A stretch of DNA of 64,000 nt from WGMI01 sp041739275 (GCA_041739275.1 JBGSOF010000028.1:1-64000), one strand, 5' to 3'. Positions 33,342 to 42,768 are shown, counted from the stretch's first letter. Program-made: numbers and translations. The notes: generated by a model not told the origin, from the sequence alone.

Positions 33342-34238
33342 ATGATTTTAAAACCGGCGGCCCCTGTTTGGGTCAAGTGGGTCATCTTCGTATTGCTCGC
33401 GGCCGTTTGGGGCAGTTCGTTCATTTTGATGAAGAAAGGCCTCGAATCTTTCCACCCCGGACACATCGGTTTGCTGCGCATTTCGATTGCTTGGGTCTTT
33501 ACCATGGTCTATGCCGCCCGCAGTTTTAGCGAGTATCGAAAGAGCGATTTCGTCCCGCTGGCCATCGTCGGCTTTTTCGGAAATGGCATCCCTTATTTCC
33601 TCTTCCCGCTGGCCGTCCAAAAAATGGACAGCTCGGTGGTCGGGATGTTGAACTCCTTGGTGCCTTTGTTTACGTTGGCCGTGGGCGCTGTTTTCTTTGG
33701 AAGGCGATTTAATAAACTTCAGGCCGCGGGTGTTTTTGCGGGCCTATGGGGGGCGACTTTGCTGCTTTCGCCGTGGAATTCAGGGCCGGCCGGCAATGTC
33801 GTTTACGGACTTTTCCCCATACTCGGCACGATTATGTACGCGATTTCGGTGAACACCATCGGCCAGAAACTTGCGCACCTCAGCCCGATGGGCCTCACCT
33901 TGCTGTCGTTTACCATCGTCGGCGTTCCCGCAATTGTTCTTTTGTTTGGCGCCACCGATTTTGTGGCGGTGATGCAAAACACTCCCGGGGCATGGCGTAG
34001 CTTGGGCTTCATAGCCATTTTGGGCACGCTGAGCTCGTCCATTTCGGTGGTGCTCTTCAACAAGCTCATCCAAATGACCTCGCCCATATTCGCCTCGACC
34101 ATTACCTACTTCGTGCCTATGGTGGCCGTGTTGTGGGGAGCCTTCGACGGAGAGCGCATCGGTTGGTTTCACCTCGCGGGCATGGTTTTGATCCTCGCGG
34201 GGGTTTACTTGGTCAATAAAAAGCGACTAGCGGCTTAA
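33342..34238 (+). CDS. EamA-family (drug/metabolite) transporter
   Basis: The 298-aa inner-membrane protein has about ten hydrophobic helices arranged as two EamA repeats (about 12-140 and 155-292). Typical motifs are VWGSSFILMKKGLES near the first helix and the repeat-two ending LAGMVLILAGVYLVNKKR. These carriers export amino acids, nucleobases or other metabolites; the substrate cannot be inferred. Its last 12 nt overlap the end of the convergent GH31 gene. Confidence 0.85.
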   Translation: MILKPAAPVWVKWVIFVLLAAVWGSSFILMKKGLESFHPGHIGLLRISIAWVFTMVYAARSFSEYRKSDFVPLAIVGFFGNGIPYFLFPLAVQKMDSSVVGMLNSLVPLFTLAVGAVFFGRRFNKLQAAGVFAGLWGATLLLSPWNSGPAGNVVYGLFPILGTIMYAISVNTIGQKLAHLSPMGLTLLSFTIVGVPAIVLLFGATDFVAVMQNTPGAWRSLGFIAILGTLSSSISVVLFNKLIQMTSPIFASTITYFVPMVAVLWGAFDGERIGWFHLAGMVLILAGVYLVNKKRLAA

Positions 34239-36605
34239 GACCCAAGAAGCCGCACGACCATCCCAGTCTACCTCAAAACGGGCGAGCGCGGCAATCTCCA
34301 GACTGCGATCGACGTCTCGATAATAGGGATCGAAATTGGATAGAGGCTCTACCCAGCGATAAGGTTCTCGAATGAGCGGAGCATCTCCCGCCCGAACATA
34401 ATCCTCGGGCAGCCCGTGTACAAAAATGGCGAAGCGCCCCGGTTCGATGGTTCCGCAGGCCGGGCTAAATTCGAGGCGATCGTCGGTCCAACGCAGCACG
34501 AAGGCCAAAATTTCGCCCGAGCGATAGCCATAGCCTTCGCCGCGATCTTCGTAGACCGAAAATGAGCCAGCCGACCCCCAATACAGGTGAAGCTCTCGCG
34601 TACTCGCGTTCACGCCGGTATGCGCAATGGCGTTTTGAGCGGCAAATCCGCGACCTGCGCGAACGTAAACCGGCAGTGCATTTGGCTTGAGTTCAACGAC
34701 GTGAATTCCCGCCGAAATGGGCGCGTCTGTATAAAAATCGAACCACTCACCTTCGGGTAGCCAGACTTTTAGATACCCCTTCGACAGCGAAGTTGGAGCC
34801 ACCAAAAGAGCATCGCCCAAAAAGAACTGGTTCTCAAATTCTGAGGCGTAGGTACGCTCTTCGAAGGGGTGCTCCAAGGCCAAGCTTCGAAGAGGCGGGA
34901 TACCCGATCGAGTGTGGGCTTCGAAGGCTTGATAGATCATTGGCAAGAGCCTGTACCTAAGCTCGATGGCATTGCGACAGATCTCTTCGACCTCCTCGCC
35001 AAACGACCATGGTTCGGCATCTCGAGAGTGAATCATGCTATGGGCGCGAAACAGGGGGCTGAAGGCTCCGAGCTGCATCCAGCGCCCGAAGAGCTCGGGA
35101 TGTGCTTCGCCGATAAAACCGCCCACATCGGCTCCGCAAAAAGGCAGGCCCGAAAGCCCCATTCCCGCTATCATGCGCGCGCTGAGCAGCAGGTGATCTG
35201 CACCCGAGCTGTTGTCTCCCGTCCAGATGGCGCCAATTCTCTGTTGCCCTGAATAGGCAGCGCGGGTCAAAACAAAAGGTCTGCACTCGGGATACGCCTG
35301 TTGAAGCCCTTGACGGGTGGCCTCTGCCATCCAATATCCGTATGCGTTGTGGGTGTGTCGATGGGCGAACGTGCCTTGCTCTGTCTTGGAAATCAGGGTT
35401 TCAGGAATGCTCTTGCCCCAAACCGCAGGTTCGTTCATATCGGTCCAGAGCCCGTTGATGGCGCCGTTCGAAGCCAAAAGCCAGTTTCGCGTGGATTCAG
35501 CCCACCAGCTGCGCGCTTCGGGATTGTCAAAATCGGGAAAAGCGCATTCGCCCGGCCAAGCTTCTCCGATATATGCGCTACCGTCGGGATGAGTGAGCAC
35601 CAAGTCGCGAGAAACCGCTTCGTCAAAAGGGGCATACCCCTGTTCTTTCTTGAGACCGGGGTCGATGATGGCCACTACTTTAAAACCGAGTTTGACGAGT
35701 TCTTCAGACCAAGCCGCAATGGGCTCAAAACGCTCTTGGCTCCAACTGAAAACCTTGTATTCATCCATATAGTGGATGTCGAGATACAAGACGTCGCAGG
35801 GAATTCGGCGCTCTCTGAATTGCCGAGCCAAAGTGAGGAGTTCGCTTGCGGGATAATACGAATAGCGGCATTGCTGAAACCCCAGCGTCCAGAGTGCGGG
35901 GAGCTCGCTTACCCCGGTAATACGGCTGTGCTTGAAGAGCACTTCGGCCGGAGTCGCACCCGGAAAAAACCAACAATCGATCGAGCCGCTTTCGGTGCGC
36001 ACCATAGAGTAGCGGTCGTTCGAAGCTCCAAAGTTGAAGGTCGATCGACCCGTTTCGTCTACCCAGACGCCATAACACAGCCCCGAGTGCAAACCCATAT
36101 AGAAGGGAATGCTCGCGTAAAGGGGGTCGTCTTCAGGGTGATAGGCGAACTTGTCGGTATTCCAGTTTTCGTATTGCCTGCCTCTTTTGTCGAGCGGGCC
36201 GGTTTTTTCGCCCAATCCCAGAAATCGCTCTCCGGTTTGAAGCGCCTTGTGCATGCTGATTCGGTCGCCGTCTGCCAGACAACCCATCGGGTCGTCGACC
36301 CAAAGCGCTCGACCGTCGATGTGATAAAAAGCGAGTCGGGCATTTTGATCAACCTCAATTCGAGTCGATTCTACCGAAAATTCACAGCCCAAAGAGGTTT
36401 CTTTGAACGCTCCCGCCAGATGCGCGGATAGGGCGGAGGCGCAGACAGACTTTTTTTCGATGGAGCTCCCAAAATCAATGCGAATTCGAAAGATTGCGGG
36501 CTCGAAACACTCGATCCGAATGCGGCCGTTTTCGGTTGTAAAAAAGTGGATGTCCTTGTCTTTTTGATAGCTGAGAAGCCGGCCGAGCGATTGAGGCGTA
36601 CGCAT
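34227..36605 (-). CDS. Glycoside hydrolase family 31 alpha-glucosidase
   Basis: The 792-aa protein has an N-terminal beta-sandwich (about 1-220), a catalytic TIM barrel and C-terminal beta domains. The nucleophile is the Asp in GLWTDMNEP (about 380-388) and the acid/base Asp lies in AIWTGDNSS (about 462-470), the GH31 pair. No signal peptide is visible, so it should act in the cytoplasm on maltose-type oligosaccharides or other alpha-glucosides. ATG 36605 is used. It stands alone, without a SusCD-type locus nearby. Confidence 0.9.
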   Translation of the reverse strand: MRTPQSLGRLLSYQKDKDIHFFTTENGRIRIECFEPAIFRIRIDFGSSIEKKSVCASALSAHLAGAFKETSLGCEFSVESTRIEVDQNARLAFYHIDGRALWVDDPMGCLADGDRISMHKALQTGERFLGLGEKTGPLDKRGRQYENWNTDKFAYHPEDDPLYASIPFYMGLHSGLCYGVWVDETGRSTFNFGASNDRYSMVRTESGSIDCWFFPGATPAEVLFKHSRITGVSELPALWTLGFQQCRYSYYPASELLTLARQFRERRIPCDVLYLDIHYMDEYKVFSWSQERFEPIAAWSEELVKLGFKVVAIIDPGLKKEQGYAPFDEAVSRDLVLTHPDGSAYIGEAWPGECAFPDFDNPEARSWWAESTRNWLLASNGAINGLWTDMNEPAVWGKSIPETLISKTEQGTFAHRHTHNAYGYWMAEATRQGLQQAYPECRPFVLTRAAYSGQQRIGAIWTGDNSSGADHLLLSARMIAGMGLSGLPFCGADVGGFIGEAHPELFGRWMQLGAFSPLFRAHSMIHSRDAEPWSFGEEVEEICRNAIELRYRLLPMIYQAFEAHTRSGIPPLRSLALEHPFEERTYASEFENQFFLGDALLVAPTSLSKGYLKVWLPEGEWFDFYTDAPISAGIHVVELKPNALPVYVRAGRGFAAQNAIAHTGVNASTRELHLYWGSAGSFSVYEDRGEGYGYRSGEILAFVLRWTDDRLEFSPACGTIEPGRFAIFVHGLPEDYVRAGDAPLIREPYRWVEPLSNFDPYYRDVDRSLEIAALARFEVDWDGRAASWVLSR

Positions 36606-36638
36606 GAATGGGGGGCGATTATCGGGAGATAATATAGT

Positions 36639-38261
36639 TCAGAGGCGCTTAAGGCCACTCATCAACTGCCTGAGATCGTCGAGGGTGTTGGCTTCGGACG
36701 CAGGCTTGTCTTTGCGCCATCGCGCAATTCTCGGGAATCGCACTGCAAGCCCTGATTTGTGCCTGGGGCTGGGCATGACCGACTCGAAGGCCAGTTCAAA
36801 CACCTGAACGGCTTCGACGCTGTACACCGGTCCAAATCGCTCGCGCAAATTTGCCTTGATAAAGCGGTCGAGTTCGGCGATTTCTTTGGCATCGAGGCCC
36901 GAATACGCCTTCGCGAAGGGGAGCAATCGGTCGCCTTCCCAAAGTGCAAAAGTGTAGTCGGTGAACTGATCGGCCCGTCGACCTCTGCCCTTGGTGGCGT
37001 AGATCAAAACGGCATCGATGTGCATGGGCTCGAGCTTGTATTTATACCAGCCGTTGGCGACCCTGCCCGAACTATACACCGATTCTTTTCTCTTGAGAAC
37101 CAGCCCTTCGGCTTTAAGTGAGGCGGCATTTTGACGCAAGTCGTCGAGTGCTCTTTCATCGATTTCAAAGACAGGGCTCAGCCGAATCGAAGGGGTGTCG
37201 ACCGATGTGATGAGCTCGGCCAATTGCCCTCTCCGCTCCGTAAAAGGGGTATTTCGGAGGTCGAGGCCTCCTTTTTCGAGCAGGTCGTAGGCCATAAATG
37301 CCACGGGAGATTGCTCGAGGAGTTTCTTTGGGGGTTTCTTGCGCCGCAGACGAGTTTGCAGGGCCGAAAAATCGAGGATTTGAGAATCGGCTGTCGGAGC
37401 GGCGATGGCCAAGAGTTCGCCGTCGAGAACCAGGTCGCATTCCCAAGCCCGAAAGCGTTCGATGAGATCCGGAAAGGCGTCTGAGATTAAGTCCATTCCC
37501 CTCGACCACAAGGCAATCAGACTGCCCCTTTTGACCACTTGCACTCGGATGCCGTCCCATTTGGGCTCCGCGATCCAAGCCGAGCTGCCTCCCGAAAGAG
37601 GTTTGTCGCGATCAAAGCTGTTTGCGAGCTGAAAAGGATAGGGTTTGGAGCGATCGAAAATTCGCGGATCGCCCGTAAAAAGGTCCTCCCAGCGAGCGGT
37701 GCGCGGGTGCCAGTTGCCGCTGAGCCGAAAAGCCACCTCTTCGGGAGTCTTTTCTATAGCCAGCGCCAGCGCCCTTTGAGCGAGTTTTTCGGAGATGCCG
37801 ATTCGCCACCCTCCGGAAATCATTTTGTTCAACACAAATCGCCCTTGAGCGTCCAATTGAGACCAGCAGCCGAGAACGGTTCGCTTTCGGTCTTCGGGGG
37901 TTTTACTCGAAAGGCGATCCAGCTCTTCGGAGAGCACGGCAAGGCTCGGACGCGATTCGAGCGCCTCGCTTTTTCCATGTGCTGAATCACCGTAAACAAT
38001 GGACAAGGTCTCGGCCAAATCGCCCGAGTTTTGACGGCATTCTTCGATCAGCCACACAAGGTAGCCCGTGATTTCGGCGGTCCATTCGATGAGTTCGGCC
38101 ACTGTTGCTGCCCGCTTCGGCCTTTTTCCCGAGAACATTCCAAGCGCCCAAAGACGGTCGGCTTCAGGAGCTTCGACGAAATAGTTTCGCAGCGTTTCGA
38201 CCATTTGCTTGGTCGAGTGAAGTCCTTCGAGTTCTGCGATGAGCCTAGAAAATGCGTTCAC
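36639..38261 (-). CDS. ATP-dependent DNA ligase, LigB/'cisplatin damage response' type
   Basis: The 540-aa ligase has an N-terminal all-helical DNA-binding domain (about 1-195), an adenylation domain with motif I AEPKWDGIR (lysine about 234), motif III DLVLDGELLA (about 275), motif V region EGLVLKRK (about 380), then a C-terminal OB fold (about 420-530). Bacteria also carry an NAD-dependent LigA; this type usually acts in repair, next to an exonuclease, Lhr-type helicase and PdeM-like phosphoesterase. None of these partners is present here. Start is GTG 38261, overlapping the upstream gene's TGA (GTGA). Confidence 0.92.
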   Translation of the reverse strand: MNAFSRLIAELEGLHSTKQMVETLRNYFVEAPEADRLWALGMFSGKRPKRAATVAELIEWTAEITGYLVWLIEECRQNSGDLAETLSIVYGDSAHGKSEALESRPSLAVLSEELDRLSSKTPEDRKRTVLGCWSQLDAQGRFVLNKMISGGWRIGISEKLAQRALALAIEKTPEEVAFRLSGNWHPRTARWEDLFTGDPRIFDRSKPYPFQLANSFDRDKPLSGGSSAWIAEPKWDGIRVQVVKRGSLIALWSRGMDLISDAFPDLIERFRAWECDLVLDGELLAIAAPTADSQILDFSALQTRLRRKKPPKKLLEQSPVAFMAYDLLEKGGLDLRNTPFTERRGQLAELITSVDTPSIRLSPVFEIDERALDDLRQNAASLKAEGLVLKRKESVYSSGRVANGWYKYKLEPMHIDAVLIYATKGRGRRADQFTDYTFALWEGDRLLPFAKAYSGLDAKEIAELDRFIKANLRERFGPVYSVEAVQVFELAFESVMPSPRHKSGLAVRFPRIARWRKDKPASEANTLDDLRQLMSGLKRL

Positions 38262-39754
38262 AGGTTCGACAGCATTTGCGCGGCCAATTCGCGCACCAGC
38301 GGGTCGAGGTCAGCCCGGGCACAGGCTTCGAGTTCTCCCCTAAAAAACACCTGCCGTTCTCGAGGCTGCTGAGCAAGGGCTTCCAAGGCCATGAGCCGAA
38401 TCGCCGAGCTGGGGTCGCGCAAGCCAATCGAACACGCCGTTCGGAGCAGCTGATCGCTCGAATGGGCGATGAGGCCCGAAAAAGCCTGAATTCGCTCGAT
38501 CGTGAGCGGGGCATCCGCAAAATCGGCCAAATAGCTGTTGCCCGAACGCTCTTCGACACATTCCACCGGAATTCCCGAAGCCAGGTCAAAGCGAGCGTAA
38601 TTGGGTATTCCCTCGGCCGAAAGGGTCCAGGTTCCAATGGCTTTGTCGACTCGAAAAAGCTCGGTGCCGCGCATTGCGCCGAGAACCCAAACAAAGGGCA
38701 ATTCGAGGGCCTCAGGGCAGCCTATGCAGTTATAATCGAGCTTTAGCTTGCCTTTTTCGGCCCTCTGCCGAATTGTTAGAATAGGGTGATTTGATCCTGC
38801 AAAGAGCTGAGCCCAAAGCGGATGAGCGCCAGTTGTCGGTGGACTCGCGCTGTCTGAATCAACCGCCATAGCACGCATGCGTTCCAAGTTTGAAGAATCG
38901 GTCCAGCTCAAGTAATAATCGACCAGAGCCTGTGCCCGATGTTCGGAAGATTCTCTCGAAGTGTTTTCCGACAGAAAGAATCGCTCTCTGGAGCTCCAGC
39001 GCGCTTCGTCGTCTGTAGCCACACTTCTGTAGTGCAGCTTTTTTTGCCAGTAAGACCATGCAACATTCCGTGATGTATCGCTTTCTGAGTCGCGAATGCG
39101 GTCTTCTGACCAATCTGTGGGTAGAATTTGCCGAGGCTCGTCACCGTTGTTCGGTTCTGTTTGGTTTCGGAGGTCTTGAGAACCTATTCCCGCAACCACA
39201 AATTTGGGATCTCTGTCAACGAAGAGTGTCAGATCGCTGAGCAGGGCGCGCGGAGTGGCCGAAAAGAGCCGAAGTTCGCTGCTTTCGCCGGCGATAATGG
39301 CCTCGATATCCGTCGCCCACTGCACGGTCCAATCGGGTTCGCAGACGACCGACAACTTGATTTCGGCTGCTTCGAGGATGTTGGGATGCGGCAGGCCCCA
39401 AGCTTGGCCTCCCACGCCGAGTTTCAGGGTGTGCTGTTCAGCGTAGGTCGAGGGCCATTCAAAGACAAAGCACAGAGACAAGGTGCCTTCGGGCAGGTTG
39501 ATCTCGGGCGATACGGTCAGCTCGCGGCTCCAACCCTTGCCGAGAGCTCGGACTTCGGAAACCTTAGATGAGCCTGATTTCCAGCGATAAACACCTTGTT
39601 CTGCGCTGTATTGGACTTGGCCCTGCCATCGAGCGTTTTTTTCGTTCCACGACAGCATCAAGTCGATGGTGTTTTGGGCAGAAGCGGTTTTGAGAAGCAT
39701 CGCCGTGGCGACGGTCAGAAAACTCAGAGATTTTCGAAGATCGAAAGCGGACAT
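38258..39754 (-). CDS. Exported protein with HEAT-like C-terminus, function unknown
   Basis: The 498-aa product has a signal peptide (about 1-27, ending KTASAQ). The middle is beta-rich; the last 90 residues look like HEAT-type helical repeats (LIAHSSDQLLRTACSIGLRD, SAIRLMALEALAQQ). By eye, residues about 330-495 recall the C-terminal part of M1 aminopeptidases (a beta strand block, then helices), but no HExxH zinc motif is present, so enzyme activity is unlikely. The stop overlaps the GTG start of the DNA ligase gene. ATG 39754 lies 4 nt after a near-consensus -7 element (TTAATTTG, + 39759-39766). Confidence 0.6.
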   Translation of the reverse strand: MSAFDLRKSLSFLTVATAMLLKTASAQNTIDLMLSWNEKNARWQGQVQYSAEQGVYRWKSGSSKVSEVRALGKGWSRELTVSPEINLPEGTLSLCFVFEWPSTYAEQHTLKLGVGGQAWGLPHPNILEAAEIKLSVVCEPDWTVQWATDIEAIIAGESSELRLFSATPRALLSDLTLFVDRDPKFVVAGIGSQDLRNQTEPNNGDEPRQILPTDWSEDRIRDSESDTSRNVAWSYWQKKLHYRSVATDDEARWSSRERFFLSENTSRESSEHRAQALVDYYLSWTDSSNLERMRAMAVDSDSASPPTTGAHPLWAQLFAGSNHPILTIRQRAEKGKLKLDYNCIGCPEALELPFVWVLGAMRGTELFRVDKAIGTWTLSAEGIPNYARFDLASGIPVECVEERSGNSYLADFADAPLTIERIQAFSGLIAHSSDQLLRTACSIGLRDPSSAIRLMALEALAQQPRERQVFFRGELEACARADLDPLVRELAAQMLSNL

Positions 39755-39782
39755 ACCGCAAATTAAAGTGCACAAACCCGCC

Positions 39783-39790
39783 TATTTTTG
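39783..39790 (+). promoter_or_regulatory. Promoter -7 element of rseP
   Basis: TATTTTTG matches TAnnTTTG exactly, 58 nt before ATG 39849. The predicted leader holds a hairpin CAGGG (39807-39811) / CCCTG (39821-39825) with a T-rich loop. Confidence 0.5.
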
Positions 39791-39848
39791 CGTTTCCCAA
39801 ATCAAGCAGGGTTTTTTTCGCCCTGTGGTTCGCTATTCACAAAATCCT

Positions 39849-41168
39849 ATGGAAATACTCGTCAAGGCAGGTCAGTTTGTCCTGAGCATCTCGCTGCTGA
39901 TCATCCTGCACGAACTCGGTCATTTTATTCCCGCTCGCTTGTTCAAGATACGCGTCGAGAAGTTCTATTTGTTTTTTGACCTGTATTTCGCGCTCTTCAA
40001 AAAGAAAATCGGCGATACCGAATACGGCATCGGTTGGCTGCCTCTCGGTGGGTATGTAAAAATTGCGGGCATGGTCGACGAGAGCATGGATACCGAAGCG
40101 CTCAAAGAAGAGCCCAAGCCCTGGGAATTTCGGAGCAAGCCCGCCTGGCAGAGGTTGATCATTATGGTCGGAGGGGTTACGGTGAACGTCTTAGTGGCTT
40201 TCGCCATTTATTCGGCCATGTTGATGGTTTGGGGCGAGGAGTATCTCCCAACCCGCGAGGTGCGTTACGGGGTGAGCCCCAGTGCTGAGGCCAAGAACAT
40301 CGGTTTTCTAACGGGCGACAAGATTGTGGATGTCAACGGCAAACCTGTAGAGAACTTTCAGCAGGTTCCCGTAGAAATCTTGTTGAGCGGACAGGGTTTC
40401 GTGACCGTAGACCGAGCGGGGGCCATTGAAAAAATCGATTTCGATGCCACCGACGTGCGCGATTTGATTCAGGCGCAGTCGAATTTTCTCGTGCCTCGCT
40501 TTCCGTACGTCCTTGAGAAGTTCGGAGACAGCTCGACTGCTGAACTTTCAGGTCTGCGGGCGGGCGACAGTCTGGTTTCGCTGAACGGACATTCCATGTT
40601 CTGTTTTGATTCTTTTTACGACTCTATTCCCAAATATGCGGGCAAGACTGCATTGATCGGCTTTTACCGAAATGGCCAGCCCATGGAACTCGAAGTGGCG
40701 GTTTCTAAAGATGGACGACTCGGTGCGTATGCATTCCAGGCCGGGCGCTTTTTCAAGACCGAAACTCGCGAGTATGGCTTCTTTGAAGCGATTCCTGCAG
40801 GTGTAGCCAAGAGCGGTCGCATGTTGAGCGATTATGTTCGACAGTTCAAGCTCATTTTGAACCCCGAAACCGAAGCGTACAAAGAAGTCGGAGGGTTTAT
40901 TATGATGGCCAAGCAGTTCGACGGGGTGTGGAACTGGAGGCGTTTCTGGGCCTTCACTGCATTTTTGAGCTTGATGCTCGCTTTTCTGAACATCTTACCG
41001 ATCCCGGCTTTAGACGGTGGGCACGTGGTGTTTACGCTTTGGGAGATGATTACGGGAAAACCCGCGCCGCAAAAAGTGCTCGAGTGGGCGCAAATGGCCG
41101 GGGTGGTGATTCTTCTCGGCTTGATCTTGCTGGCCAACGGCAACGACATCTTCAAGCTGTTTCGATAG
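39849..41168 (+). CDS. rseP: Site-2 intramembrane protease RseP
   Basis: Zinc metalloprotease that cuts membrane-embedded substrates such as anti-sigma factors and leftover signal peptides. The 439-aa protein has HELGH (zinc ligands and catalytic Glu) in the first helix near residue 21, GGYVKIAGM near 72, two PDZ-like regions (about 130-195 and 210-290; RAGDSLVSLNG) and the third zinc ligand in IPALDGGH (about 392-399), between C-terminal helices. The frame is open upstream to 39666, but ATG 39849 gives the normal start just before the HELGH helix. Confidence 0.93.
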   Translation: MEILVKAGQFVLSISLLIILHELGHFIPARLFKIRVEKFYLFFDLYFALFKKKIGDTEYGIGWLPLGGYVKIAGMVDESMDTEALKEEPKPWEFRSKPAWQRLIIMVGGVTVNVLVAFAIYSAMLMVWGEEYLPTREVRYGVSPSAEAKNIGFLTGDKIVDVNGKPVENFQQVPVEILLSGQGFVTVDRAGAIEKIDFDATDVRDLIQAQSNFLVPRFPYVLEKFGDSSTAELSGLRAGDSLVSLNGHSMFCFDSFYDSIPKYAGKTALIGFYRNGQPMELEVAVSKDGRLGAYAFQAGRFFKTETREYGFFEAIPAGVAKSGRMLSDYVRQFKLILNPETEAYKEVGGFIMMAKQFDGVWNWRRFWAFTAFLSLMLAFLNILPIPALDGGHVVFTLWEMITGKPAPQKVLEWAQMAGVVILLGLILLANGNDIFKLFR

Positions 41169-41201
41169 TCTTTTCAGGCGAATTGTAACGATCGCTCAAT
41201 G

Positions 41202-41227
41202 CGGACTCCCGAACATTGGGTAGTCCG
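41202..41227. other. Hairpin between rseP and the receiver-protein gene
   Basis: CGGACT-CCC (41202-41210) pairs with GGG-t-AGTCCG (41218-41227). It lies 33 nt past the rseP stop and lacks a T-run, so it could be a weak terminator or an mRNA-end hairpin. Confidence 0.4.
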
Positions 41228-41336
41228 AATTGGGCATTTATTCTTGATATGGGAACAACTTTTGGATAACTTTTAACCAAACTACAATCCGCCTTTGTTC
41301 GTTATCAGTAATATAGGTTAATAATTCGACGCCATT

Positions 41337-41780
41337 ATGTTTGGAACCACTTTTGATGATAAGGGCTCGATGCTCAGCAGTTTTAGCCCCCGCCCTCGAA
41401 AGCGAATTCTCGTTGTAGACGACGAGCCCCTTATGCGCAAAGGCCTTGAATTGCAATTGCGCAATGCGGGATACGAAGTCGATTGCGTCGAAGATGGCCG
41501 TCAGGCTCTCTTGCTCTTGAGAGAGCGGACCTACGACTTGGTGGTTTCAGATATTATTATGCCTTTTATCAGCGGCTTAGAGCTGCTGAATTCCCTGAGG
41601 CAAGAGCGGAATCAGACCGCCATTTTGCTTTGCAGCTCGCTGAATTCAGAAAATGTGGTGCGGCGCGCATTCGAAATCGGAGCCGACGGCTTTATCAGCA
41701 AGCCCTATCACACTCGAGAGTTGCTTCAGCACATCGATTCGATTCTTCTCGAAACAGAGAATCGCAAGCTCGGCAGCTAA
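41337..41780 (+). CDS. Single-domain response regulator (receiver only)
   Basis: The 147-aa protein is one receiver domain (about residues 22-140) with no output domain. The acidic pair is Asp28/Asp29, the phosphorylation site Asp72 (VVSDIIMP), the switch Ser near 100-101 and the conserved Lys122 (SKPY). Such proteins relay phosphate or act by protein contact, CheY-like. No histidine kinase gene is in the window. The 168-nt upstream gap is AT-rich with no convincing -7 match. The FRG-domain gene follows after 211 nt. Confidence 0.88.
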   Translation: MFGTTFDDKGSMLSSFSPRPRKRILVVDDEPLMRKGLELQLRNAGYEVDCVEDGRQALLLLRERTYDLVVSDIIMPFISGLELLNSLRQERNQTAILLCSSLNSENVVRRAFEIGADGFISKPYHTRELLQHIDSILLETENRKLGS

Positions 41781-41944
41781 GATTTGACTCGGCCTTTGGG
41801 CTGTTTGGACTTGTTTCGGAAGCTTGAACTGCGCTTGTATTAAAAGCTCGATAAAAGCCAGCGACATTCTTCATTGTCGATATCGACTGCCTTGCCATGG
41901 TTTGTGGATCTTAGGAAATTGTTTTTGAGCCGATGAAACGGCGC

Positions 41945-41963
41945 ACTCCGTTTTGCTCGGAGT
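41945..41963. other. Small inverted repeat upstream of the FRG gene
   Basis: ACTCCG (41945-41950) and CGGAGT (41958-41963) can pair around a 7-nt loop, just upstream of the predicted -7 element of the FRG gene. It could be an operator or the end of the receiver transcript. Nothing else is recognised between 41781 and 41979. Confidence 0.35.
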
Positions 41964-41979
41964 CGGTTGATGCGGAGTT

Positions 41980-41987
41980 TATCTTCG
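41980..41987 (+). promoter_or_regulatory. Probable -7 element of the FRG gene
   Basis: TATCTTCG differs from TAnnTTTG at one position and ends 4 nt before ATG 41992. Confidence 0.35.
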
Positions 41988-41991
41988 CCTG

Positions 41992-42768
41992 ATGGAGATC
42001 GAGGTACGCAGTTGGTCTGAATTGCAAGAGGCGCTCTTTCGCGACAGCTGGGACGCACGTCTTTCTCGTCACCGAAGCTCATTCATCTACAGAGGATTGA
42101 ATTTGAGCGGCCACGGTCTCGAAACCAGTTTGCAGCGCTTGGGTGGTCCGTACGCTCGGCTTGAGAAACACCTGATTCGAAACTTTCGCAAATACGCCCA
42201 CAGCGACGACAATTTCGGAGGAAGCACTTGGAACTGGCTTGCCTTGGCACAACACCACGGCCTGCCCACCCGCCTGCTCGACTGGACCTACAGCCCTTAT
42301 GTGGCCTTGCACTTTGCCACTAACGAATTGGAGCATTTTGCTGAAGATGGACAGATTCGCTGCATCAATTATGTAGGGCTCAATCAGTTCTTGCCCGACC
42401 CGCTCCGCTCGGTCATCGAAAAGGAATCGAGCAATGTGTATACCCCAGAATTGCTCGACACCGTGATTCGAAATCTCGACGAGTTGGAGGCCTTCGAAGA
42501 AACGTTTTTGTTGTTTCTCGAGCCCCCGAGCATCGACAACCGAATCGTAAACCAATACGCCTTGTTTTCGATGTTGAGCAAGGCCGAGGCTGAGCTCGAC
42601 AAATGGTTAGACGGGCACAAGAGCCTCAGTTACAATATTCGAATTCCCGCTGCGCTAAAGTGGGAGATCAGAGATAAGCTCGACCAGGCCAACATTACCG
42701 AGCGCGTGCTCTTTCCGGGACTCGGCGGCTTGAGCCAGTGGCTAAAGCGACATTACAGCTCGAGATGA
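41992..42768 (+). CDS. FRG-domain protein
   Basis: The 258-aa soluble protein is almost entirely one FRG domain: FIYRGLN at 31-37 and AQHHGLPTRLLDWTYSPYVA at 86-105 are the family signatures. A C-terminal helical part runs from about 170. The molecular activity of FRG domains is not established to my knowledge; they occur in toxins and in phage-defence neighbourhoods. No obvious antitoxin or partner lies next to it, except possibly the lone receiver protein upstream. A 7-bp-stem hairpin (42755-42773) spans its stop codon. Confidence 0.78.
   Translation: MEIEVRSWSELQEALFRDSWDARLSRHRSSFIYRGLNLSGHGLETSLQRLGGPYARLEKHLIRNFRKYAHSDDNFGGSTWNWLALAQHHGLPTRLLDWTYSPYVALHFATNELEHFAEDGQIRCINYVGLNQFLPDPLRSVIEKESSNVYTPELLDTVIRNLDELEAFEETFLLFLEPPSIDNRIVNQYALFSMLSKAEAELDKWLDGHKSLSYNIRIPAALKWEIRDKLDQANITERVLFPGLGGLSQWLKRHYSSR

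Noticed and set aside
35301..36431. 376-codon frame antisense to the GH31 gene
   Set aside because: It lies wholly inside a well-supported gene with catalytic motifs; composition is that of a shadow frame.
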